Below, piece after piece: positions 6,449 to 12,679 of a stretch of DNA of 13,229 nt. A model generated the notes under the pieces. It saw only the letters and a list, made by a program, of their open reading frames with translations, made no database searches and had not been told where the DNA came from. Location: positions 1 through 13,229 of the forward strand of contig CAZTYW010000057.1 in the NCBI GenBank assembly GCA_964617695.1, read 5' to 3'. Source of the DNA: CAZTYW01 sp964617695. GTDB taxonomy: Bacteria; Chloroflexota; Dehalococcoidia; UBA2247; RBG-13-53-26. Every line of letters starts with the position of its first letter. Position 1 is the stretch's first letter. The position numbers and the translations under genes are program-made.

Positions 6449-6468
6449 CGGTCGCCCAAAGGAGGCCG
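6449..6468 (+). repeat. Hairpin downstream of gene D, related to the one after gene B
   Basis: These 20 bases fold as CGGTC with GGCCG enclosing CC/GG and a CAAA loop. They match 5732-5751 at 18 of 20 positions. The element begins 23 nt after the gene D stop. A small GGGC-TTC-GCCC hairpin (6474-6484) follows. It may be a 3' end or terminator-like element; no T tract is seen. Confidence 0.4.
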
Positions 6469-6594
6469 CAGGCGGGCTTCGCCCTCTGAGCGGACCTTCC
6501 GGGCCAGTGCGAGTCGGCGACGAGCGGAGTCTGACAGGTGTTGGCCCACCCGGCGAATACAACGGGCAAAAGGTCTCGGGGAAGACGTGTTGTG

Positions 6595-8106
6595 ATGGGC
6601 AAGGTCCCGATTCTGTCTGTGACCCTGGCTCTTGCTTTGATCGGTGCTGCACTGGGTTACGCCCACTGGTCGAAGGAGCTGGGAGTGTCTGTGGTGGCAA
6701 GCACCGGAGAGGTTGACGTTGAGTTCACCAATTGTACCTGTAGCGACCCCCCAGGGACCATCGATCCGGGCTATGACAAGGATGTCGGCTGGTCTGAATG
6801 CCGCCTGGTCGACGCCGACGGTGACGGCGATGCCGATGCGGTCGAGATAACCGTCAACAATGCCTACCCGAGCTACCGGTGCCTCTTCGAATTGGCGATA
6901 CACAATGGCGGCACCATCCCGGTGTACGTCACCGATGCCCGCCTGGTTCACGACTACGGAGAGGCGCTGGACTTCGACGGCTTCTGGACTGATGGTGGTC
7001 TTGTCGGTACCCAAATCGACCCCTGCGATAGCGTCTCAGCCGGCTTCTCGCTGCACATCAGGCAGGAAGCGAGCCAGCCCACCTATACCTTCACCATAGA
7101 GATAGAAGCCGCTCAGTGGAACTATTCGGACACGGGAGCCGGCCCGGACGGGGATACGGGAGGCCCGCCCACCGTCATGTGCATGTGGGTGCAGGACGCT
7201 GCTGTCGGGCTTGAGGACGGTGACCCCTTTCACCAGGCCGCTGGTGCCCAGTTCCTGCCGCCCATGACGCACGCAGGGGAAAAGGCGGTCCAGTACTGGA
7301 CAGTAGTCGCCGGTCCCGAGGGCGTGGACGCCGGGGGCCAGGTGACGGCAGATGTCCATCATCCTGCAGGGCCGCCGCGGTTCGGCTCGCCCTGTCACCA
7401 GCTCGTCCTTCAGAAGGTGGACAAGACCGGCGTGGGTGTTCCCGCCTATGAAGCTGCCCGTGATGGCGGCCTGGTTGCCTACCAGGACGGCTGCACCGAC
7501 GGCGACATCATGCAAGCCCTCGGCAACTGCTTGGCTGAGGTCTACGCGGTACAGGGCAGCCTCGACTACTGTCAGCCAGCGGGCGAGTACGGGGCCGCAG
7601 TCGACGCCTGCGACAGCAGCGGTCGCCGGGCCAGCGACGGCGGAGGCGGTCTGACTGATAGCTTCACGTACCTGGCCGCTTCGGGCATCGAGATCGACTT
7701 CAACTCCATTGACTACGGCATGGTGGATGTGGGTGGGAACAGGTGGCTTGCTGGTGACGGTGTTTTCGACCTGCCTCTCGGCGCTGCGCCAGGCCCGAAC
7801 CCATCCACCATCCGAAACATTGGAAACACCGAGGTCCAGATCACCATAATGCAGGACGATATGGGCTTTAGCACCTCGGGGCCGCCGGACAGCAGAGTGT
7901 GGAATGTCACTTTCGATGCCAGGCTGGGAAGCGACCACGCAGACGAGGTAGTATACGCTCCCTACGACGAAGTCACCTTGCCCAACAAGCTTCTGCTGGC
8001 TGGCGTGGAGCGTCTCGACTTCTCCATCCACATACGGAGGTCGGCGGCTGGCCAGCACTCCGGCGTGATGGAGTTGGGTTGCGTGCAGGTCCCGTTTGCT
8101 CCGTGA
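6595..8106 (+). CDS. Secreted fusion protein C: TasA/camelysin-like N-terminus plus A/B module
   Basis: This 503-aa protein has a signal sequence ending ALGYAHWSKEL followed by STGEVDVEF, the pattern of SipW-processed TasA/CalY-type matrix proteins and their archaeal relatives. Its N-terminal region (about 22-180) contains an acidic DADGDGDADAVEI run that could bind calcium, then VNNAYPSY and NGGTIPVYVTDARL strands. After a Gly/Pro/Asp linker (180-192), residues 193-503 align with genes A and B: LEDGDP, QFLPP, KAVQYW, HHPAGPP, GIEIDF, WLAGDGVFD, IRNIGNT, QDDMGFSTSGPP, WNVTFDARLGS, LPNKLLL, LDFSIHI. Several A/B cysteines are replaced (SGIE, GGNRW, LLLA), and new ones appear at 267, 300 and 326. 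The ATG at 6595 is preferred over GTG 6538 because it places the signal sequence at the N-terminus; the ribosome site is weak. No membrane anchor is visible. It may join a TasA-like fibre to A/B subunits; that role is inference. Confidence 0.85.
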   Translation: MGKVPILSVTLALALIGAALGYAHWSKELGVSVVASTGEVDVEFTNCTCSDPPGTIDPGYDKDVGWSECRLVDADGDGDADAVEITVNNAYPSYRCLFELAIHNGGTIPVYVTDARLVHDYGEALDFDGFWTDGGLVGTQIDPCDSVSAGFSLHIRQEASQPTYTFTIEIEAAQWNYSDTGAGPDGDTGGPPTVMCMWVQDAAVGLEDGDPFHQAAGAQFLPPMTHAGEKAVQYWTVVAGPEGVDAGGQVTADVHHPAGPPRFGSPCHQLVLQKVDKTGVGVPAYEAARDGGLVAYQDGCTDGDIMQALGNCLAEVYAVQGSLDYCQPAGEYGAAVDACDSSGRRASDGGGGLTDSFTYLAASGIEIDFNSIDYGMVDVGGNRWLAGDGVFDLPLGAAPGPNPSTIRNIGNTEVQITIMQDDMGFSTSGPPDSRVWNVTFDARLGSDHADEVVYAPYDEVTLPNKLLLAGVERLDFSIHIRRSAAGQHSGVMELGCVQVPFAP

Positions 8107-8142
8107 CAAAGCTGATGCCGGAGGAGGCGAGAGCGGGCTAGC

Positions 8143-8171
8143 TTGACCGGGTCGGTCGGCCTGGGTATGAT
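8143..8171 (+). promoter_or_regulatory. Sigma70-type promoter giving a leaderless mRNA
   Basis: TTGACC (8143-8148), a 17-bp spacer and TATGAT (8166-8171) form a near-consensus promoter. The predicted start, 7 bases past the -10, falls near 8178, about 2 nt before the ATG at 8180, and no Shine-Dalgarno exists. A leaderless transcript is the simplest reading. The spacer contains GGTCGGTCG, also present in the gene A and B leaders. Confidence 0.7.
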
Positions 8172-8179
8172 CAAGTCAA

Positions 8180-8827
8180 ATGCAGCGGCTCAGGCTCACC
8201 TTCTCCCGCGGCGACGAGGTCAAGTACATCTCCCATCTCGACCTGATGAGGACGTGGAGCAGGGTGCTGCGCCGGGCAGGCATACCCCTGGCCTACTCCG
8301 AGGGTTACAGTCCACATCCAAGAATCTCGCTAGCCGCTCCTCTGCCTATCGGCGTGACCGGCGACGCGGAACTCATGGATATCAGCCTCCAAAAGGCTGT
8401 CTCACCGCGCTTTCTGATACAGACCGTAAGGCGGGAACTGCCTGCTGGCATCGACGTGCTGCAGGTGCAGCAAATACCGCCTAATAGCCCCTCTCTTCAG
8501 TCACAGGTGCGCTATGCCGAGTACCATGTCGCCGTTGCGTCGGGCAAGAGTGAAGAGGAAATACACCAGGCCATCGCTTCCCTGCTCCAGGCAGAATGCC
8601 TGCCCTGGCAGCACATGAGGGATACGGGGCCTCGCCGCTATGATTTGAGGCCGCTGATTAACGACATCTGGCTGATAGGCGTGCGCAACTCAACTTGCCT
8701 TCTGGATATGCGCCTCCGCTGCGGTTCCCAGGGCACAGGCAGGCCGGAGCAGGTGACTGCGGCCCTCAGCTTTACTGAGCACCCCGATTCGATCCACCGC
8801 ACCAGGTTGATTCTGGCGGGAGCCTGA
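8180..8827 (+). CDS. DUF2344 / TIGR03936 radical-SAM-linked protein
   Basis: This 215-aa protein begins with the family hallmark: RLTFSRGDEVKYISHLDLMR, then AGIPLAYSEGYSPHPRIS, then APLPIGVTGDAELMDI. The length fits a stand-alone DUF2344 protein. Members are usually encoded beside, or fused to, a B12-binding-type radical SAM protein (TIGR03960 family), often near rplU or an RNase E/G gene; their biochemical role is not settled, though a link to RNA or ribosome modification has been suggested from context. Here no radical SAM gene lies within the window: the surface-protein cluster is upstream and a histidine phosphatase downstream. The ATG at 8180 has no Shine-Dalgarno but matches the predicted leaderless start. 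The stop is one base from the next ATG, so the two genes are co-transcribed. Confidence 0.88.
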   Translation: MQRLRLTFSRGDEVKYISHLDLMRTWSRVLRRAGIPLAYSEGYSPHPRISLAAPLPIGVTGDAELMDISLQKAVSPRFLIQTVRRELPAGIDVLQVQQIPPNSPSLQSQVRYAEYHVAVASGKSEEEIHQAIASLLQAECLPWQHMRDTGPRRYDLRPLINDIWLIGVRNSTCLLDMRLRCGSQGTGRPEQVTAALSFTEHPDSIHRTRLILAGA

Positions 8828-8828
8828 A

Positions 8829-9437
8829 ATGAGACTGATTCTGGTGCGGCACGGCCAGACGGCCTGGAACCAGGACCTGAGGATACAGGGGTGCCGGAGT
8901 GACACAGAGCTGAGCCAGACAGGCAGGGAGCAGGCGGACAGGGTGGCCTCCTGGCTGGCAAAGCAGAACATCGACGCCGCCTATTCCAGTCCGCTGAAGC
9001 GCGCTTTGCACACCGCGGAGACAATCGCTCGCGCCTGCCACGTTGAGGTGCGCATCACGCCGGACCTGAGGGAGATCGACGCCGGAGAGCTGGAAGGGCT
9101 ACCCGGAGACCAGATGGGTCAGCACGCGCAGTTCTGGGCGGAGTGGATGAAAGGCAACACGGCTCTGCGGCTGCCGGGCGGAGAGTCCCTCGATGACCTT
9201 CAGCAGAGAGCATGGCAAGCTATCCTGGAGATAGCGGAGCGACATCCTTCCGAGACTGTGGTCGTTACCGGTCACCTCTTTGTCAACCTGGCCATCGTAT
9301 GCCGGGCCCTCGGGATTGAACTTGGCAGGGTGACGCATATGAGACAGGACCCGGCCTGCGTGAACGTTCTCGACATCTCGCAGCGGGCGAACTCTCTGCT
9401 CCTGTTCAATGACACCTGCCACCTGGAGGCTGGGTAG
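8829..9437 (+). CDS. Histidine phosphatase, phosphoglycerate mutase / CobC-like
   Basis: This 202-aa protein belongs to branch 1 of the histidine phosphatase superfamily. Visible catalytic parts are R7-H8-G9 (H8 is the phosphorylated histidine) in LVRHGQTAWN, R58 in SPLKRALHTAE, E82 in REIDAGELEG (acid/base) and H149 in VVTGH, which completes the phosphate pocket. The length matches small cofactor-independent phosphatases such as alpha-ribazole phosphatase (CobC) and GpmB-like enzymes. The sequence alone does not separate phosphoglycerate mutase from phosphatase; with no cobalamin genes nearby, a general phosphatase is the safer name. The ATG is one base after the DUF2344 stop, with GGGAG upstream. 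The gene ends 30 bp from the convergent thyA with no obvious terminator between. Confidence 0.9.
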   Translation: MRLILVRHGQTAWNQDLRIQGCRSDTELSQTGREQADRVASWLAKQNIDAAYSSPLKRALHTAETIARACHVEVRITPDLREIDAGELEGLPGDQMGQHAQFWAEWMKGNTALRLPGGESLDDLQQRAWQAILEIAERHPSETVVVTGHLFVNLAIVCRALGIELGRVTHMRQDPACVNVLDISQRANSLLLFNDTCHLEAG

Positions 9438-9467
9438 AGGCAGGCGGTCGTCTGGCCGGGCGCGCTC

Positions 9468-10115
9468 CTAGTCCATGTGCGCCGCGATCTTGGCCCACTC
9501 CCAGGTGTGCTCGTACAGGTGCAGGCCGCTGCTCAGGCAAATCAACTCCCCGTCGTCCACCCCGATCTCGCTCCCCATATACTCTTTCATCAGCTGCAGC
9601 GCAGCAAGGTTGGACGGGAAACCGCCCCACAGGTCCCAGGACCTGAAATAGACTATGAAGTGGAGCTGACCGTAGCGCACCCTGGTGTGTATCCCTCGGA
9701 GGCACGGCGGGTCAGACAGGTGGATTGACTCCCTGCTGCCGACCGCCATATATGCCTGATTGGTGTTGGGGCCGCCCTCCCTGTACATGCGGATTACCTC
9801 AGGGATCTGGGGCTCCAGGTCCTCTCCGTAGGTGTACTGTTCGTTCTCGGCCTTGCAGGAAGTCATCAGGTACGGCAGGTAAGACTCGACATACTCGATG
9901 GTGGTCGGCGGAGAGATGCCCCTGGGTACGTCGGGCACCAGCGGTCTTATGCCCGGCTGCCTGATCTGCACCACCGCCAGGTCCAGTTCCTTCCTCCTCT
10001 GCCCCTCAAAGCTGCCCCGGTCGACTACGTACTCATAACCATCTTCCAGGACGGCGCGCAGGCAGCGAAACCAGCCTTCGGACAGGTCTCTCGCCTCAAT
10101 TGTCGATACACGCAT
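9468..10115 (-). CDS. thyA: Thymidylate synthase, archaeal-type ThyA
   Basis: This 215-aa enzyme should methylate dUMP to dTMP using methylene-tetrahydrofolate. Against E. coli ThyA the key residues are all present at a constant offset of eight: C138 (DPPC, nucleophile; C146), R158 in FRS (R166), D161 (D169), N169 in FPSN (N177, selects uracil over cytosine), H199 and Y201 in LHLYEH (H207, Y209). The short length, the FRSWDLWGGFPSN block and the HLYEHTWEWA end are typical of the compact archaeal form rather than the roughly 264-aa bacterial form. It follows dut by 33 bp on the same strand, so supply of dUMP and its use are linked in one unit. The ATG at 10115 has GGGAG about 5 nt upstream. 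A dCMP hydroxymethylase is unlikely because N169 is present. Confidence 0.9.
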   Translation of the reverse strand: MRVSTIEARDLSEGWFRCLRAVLEDGYEYVVDRGSFEGQRRKELDLAVVQIRQPGIRPLVPDVPRGISPPTTIEYVESYLPYLMTSCKAENEQYTYGEDLEPQIPEVIRMYREGGPNTNQAYMAVGSRESIHLSDPPCLRGIHTRVRYGQLHFIVYFRSWDLWGGFPSNLAALQLMKEYMGSEIGVDDGELICLSSGLHLYEHTWEWAKIAAHMD

Positions 10116-10148
10116 CAGTTCTCCCGCATGCCCGGGGCAGGCGGCAAC

Positions 10149-10604
10149 CTACAGCCCGGTTGAACCGAAACCCGACGGGCCTCGCCCTGTCTCTTCCAGT
10201 TGCGCCTGGACACTGACCTCCACCTCCGCTACCGGAAGTATCACCAGTTGTGCAATGCGGTCTCCCTGGCTGACCTTGAAGGGCTGGGGGCCAAGGTTCT
10301 TCAGCTCGACCATGAGTTCGCCTCGATAGTCGCTGTCAATCCACCCGGCCCCAACTTCTATGTTCGATCTGGCTGACAGCCCCGATCGGGATGCTACCCT
10401 GCCGACCGTCCCCTGCGGCAATTCGATGACGATCCCCGTTGGCACCAGGGCTCTGCCGACTTCGGCACGTCCGTCGGGGTGGCAGCGGGTGGGAGGCACC
10501 TCCACGTCCTCGGCCGCCCGCAGGTCGAGACCGGCGCTTCCCGGCGTCGTCTTCCCCGGTGGTTCGGCTGCTGGATGAATCAGCTTGACGCCCAGTCTGA
10601 GCAT
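10149..10604 (-). CDS. dut: dUTP diphosphatase (dUTPase), trimeric type
   Basis: This enzyme of about 152 aa hydrolyses dUTP to dUMP and pyrophosphate, keeping uracil out of DNA and feeding thymidylate synthase. All five trimeric-dUTPase motifs are present in order, numbered from the chosen start: I PGSAGLDLRA (21-30), II GRVASRSGLS (68-77), III GAGWIDSDYRGE (85-96, with catalytic Asp90), IV GDRIAQLVI (114-122) and V GRGPSGFGSTG (140-150), the flexible tail that closes over the active site. I chose ATG 10604 (MLRLG) because GGAG lies 6 nt upstream; a TTG at 10622 and an ATG at 10610 are also in frame but fit the ribosome site less well. It is the first gene of a dut-thyA pair with its own promoter. 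Confidence 0.94.
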   Translation of the reverse strand: MLRLGVKLIHPAAEPPGKTTPGSAGLDLRAAEDVEVPPTRCHPDGRAEVGRALVPTGIVIELPQGTVGRVASRSGLSARSNIEVGAGWIDSDYRGELMVELKNLGPQPFKVSQGDRIAQLVILPVAEVEVSVQAQLEETGRGPSGFGSTGL

Positions 10605-10651
10605 GGCCATCTCCGAGCACAATCGCTTCGGACACCCCCCTGGTTCGGCAA

Positions 10652-10687
10652 TGAGTTGATTATAGCTGACCCACCAGGGTGCATCAA
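10652..10687 (-). promoter_or_regulatory. Sigma70-type promoter of dut-thyA
   Basis: On the minus strand, TTGATG (10687-10682), a 17-bp spacer and a perfect TATAAT (10664-10659) predict a start near 10652, giving a leader of about 48 nt before the dut ATG at 10604. It lies after the aldehyde oxidoreductase stop, so dut-thyA need not depend on read-through. Unlike rel and the DUF2344 gene, this unit has a normal leader and Shine-Dalgarno. Confidence 0.75.
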
Positions 10688-10728
10688 TTCAGCTTTGGCT
10701 TCGCGGGAGCCCGAAGGGCAGTGCGCGC

Positions 10729-12660
10729 CTACGGACCTGCCTTCCCCGCCTGCGCCAGTTCCAGGGCCGCGTCCCCCAGCCCCAGGTCTTCGAGACTTGA
10801 TCTGGTCTGTAGGCCTGTGGCTGCATCCCACCCCCTGAGCCGGTAGTACTCGTCTCTTGTCCGTTCGAATTCCTGCCTGTCAACCACCGACCCTTTGCGG
10901 GACAGCGGCTCCCCTCCTTTTCCTGGCACCAGGCAATCGGGGTTGGTGGGGTCTCCTCTCAGTGGCGTCGTATACCATACCTCGGGGATCCAGTCGTCCC
11001 GCCTGCCGCCATGACCCTCCCTGGCGAGGATGGCCCTCTGCAGGTTGAATACTCTCTCGCCTATCCTGCGGAGACCCGCTTCATCTACGTCTCTCCCGGT
11101 AACGGCGGAGACGATCTTGCTTTCAAGGCCGGGGTCTCCGGCGTGGTCGTTCGAAGATGCAATGTCCAGCACCGGCCACAGGAAGCTGCACAGGACGAGG
11201 CAGTCCTTGGCATACTCCCGGTCCTGGATCAGCCTTGCCGCCAGTGCCTTTCCCTCGTGCGTGGAGAAATCGGCGGCTATTTCGCCACCCCAGAACCGGC
11301 GGGCGATGCGGCGTACCACGTCGGAGGAGACGTAGCTCCCCTGGACACCTTTGAGCCAGGCTACCCAGCGGGTGACGACGACGCTCACCTCCCGCAGTTG
11401 GGGCTGGGATGGTCTTGGCTCCGTGGCGTGCAGCAGCTCCGCGGTGACGTATAGCCTGGGGTCCACAACGTTGGGCTGTCCTGCCTTGGAGGTGAACCTC
11501 CCAATCTGGTCCCGAGCGGCGGGCCCCAGCGAGTCCGCAGCCTGGAGCAGTCCCCGGGCCAGGACGTCCCCGAAGCCTTCACGCAAAGCTATCTTCCTCA
11601 CCAGCGTCTCAATGAACTCCAGGCTGCCCAGCTTCGAAACGGGGATGCCAGTTGTCTCATCGGTCAGTATTCCCGCTCTGAGGCACCTGTAGAACCACAG
11701 CACCATCATTGACACGGCCATGGTGTCCAGCCCATAGTCGTCGCACAGCTTGACAGCTTGAAACGGAACGTCGAGCCCCGGCCCGTAGAACGCTTCCGCC
11801 ATGGGCCGGTAGAAGGTGGCCGGCTGGCACATGAACTTGCCCTCCTGCCCATCTGCCGCCCTGTAGTTCCTCCTCAGGCAGTTGCCCAGGCAGCGAGGAC
11901 ATGGCGCTTTCCTGGTTTTGGGCCCGGTTATGCGGAATTCGAGGTTTCCTACCGCGGACATCATTTCCGTACCCAGTCCGCGGAAGTAAGCCGTCAACTC
12001 CTTCAGCCTTTCCGGCCTGGCCACTTCGACCCTGCGGCGCTTGCCTGCCACGGCGATGGCCTTGAGGTTCTTGGAGCCCATGACGGCTCCCAGGCCAGAT
12101 GAGCCGGTGGCGTCGTTATCGGCCAGAAGCGTAGCCATGCTGGCCATGTTCTCGCCGGCGGGACCTATGGTGGCCACGCTGACCCCGCCCGCCAGTTGAC
12201 CTTTAAGCGCTTCCCTGGTCTCGATAGCGCCCCTGCCCCACAGAGGGGACGCGTCCCTGAACTCGGCGGCGCCGTCACGAAGGAAAAGGTAGACCGGCCT
12301 TTCTGCTCTTCCCTGGATCAGGAGCGCGTCGTAACCGGATGATTTCAGGTCGAGCCCCCAGCTGCCACCAAGGTTGGCGCAGGCGAAATGCTCAGGGGTG
12401 GTGGCGGGCGACCTGCCGCAGGCCACCCACCTCGACCCTCCCAGCACAGGTATCCCGGCCAGAGGCCCTGTGGCGAGTATGAGCGCGTTCTCGGCATCGA
12501 AGGCGCCCGCTCCTGCAGGCACCCTGTCCCAGTAAAGCCTGACGGCGATGCCCCTGCCGCCCAGGAAGGCGTCAGCGTAGTCGGCCGTTGGCAGAGTGGA
12601 AACACTGGCGGATGACAAATCGACACTGAGGACCTTGCCAGCGTATCCGAAGCTTGACAT
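10729..12660 (-). CDS. aor: Aldehyde:ferredoxin oxidoreductase, tungsten-dependent family
   Basis: This 643-aa enzyme of the AOR family oxidises aldehydes to carboxylic acids with ferredoxin as acceptor, or the reverse, using a tungsten bis-pyranopterin and one [4Fe-4S] cluster. Visible signs are the N-terminal YAGKVLSVDLSS and AFLGGRGIAVRLYWD region, the central ATIGPAGEN and NDATGSSGLGAVMGSKNLKA block, the cluster motif C254-x2-C257-x3-C261 (APCPRCLGNC), and a distal cysteine at 487 or 491 (KDCLVLCSF) as the fourth ligand. The length fits the family (about 600-650 aa). ATG 12660 (MSSFGYAG) is chosen, since the family begins there; the longer frame would add 45 unrelated residues overlapping the upstream gene. 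The stop of the upstream synthetase gene is 19 bp before the start, so they are probably one operon. Substrate class cannot be fixed from sequence alone. Confidence 0.92.
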   Translation of the reverse strand: MSSFGYAGKVLSVDLSSASVSTLPTADYADAFLGGRGIAVRLYWDRVPAGAGAFDAENALILATGPLAGIPVLGGSRWVACGRSPATTPEHFACANLGGSWGLDLKSSGYDALLIQGRAERPVYLFLRDGAAEFRDASPLWGRGAIETREALKGQLAGGVSVATIGPAGENMASMATLLADNDATGSSGLGAVMGSKNLKAIAVAGKRRRVEVARPERLKELTAYFRGLGTEMMSAVGNLEFRITGPKTRKAPCPRCLGNCLRRNYRAADGQEGKFMCQPATFYRPMAEAFYGPGLDVPFQAVKLCDDYGLDTMAVSMMVLWFYRCLRAGILTDETTGIPVSKLGSLEFIETLVRKIALREGFGDVLARGLLQAADSLGPAARDQIGRFTSKAGQPNVVDPRLYVTAELLHATEPRPSQPQLREVSVVVTRWVAWLKGVQGSYVSSDVVRRIARRFWGGEIAADFSTHEGKALAARLIQDREYAKDCLVLCSFLWPVLDIASSNDHAGDPGLESKIVSAVTGRDVDEAGLRRIGERVFNLQRAILAREGHGGRRDDWIPEVWYTTPLRGDPTNPDCLVPGKGGEPLSRKGSVVDRQEFERTRDEYYRLRGWDAATGLQTRSSLEDLGLGDAALELAQAGKAGP

Positions 12661-12679
12661 TCTGCAGATTCCCGGTGGC

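Noticed and set aside
10690..10728. Terminator after the aldehyde oxidoreductase gene
   Set aside because: Only a 4-bp GCCC/GGGC hairpin and a 5-bp alternative are seen, with no T tract; too weak to annotate.
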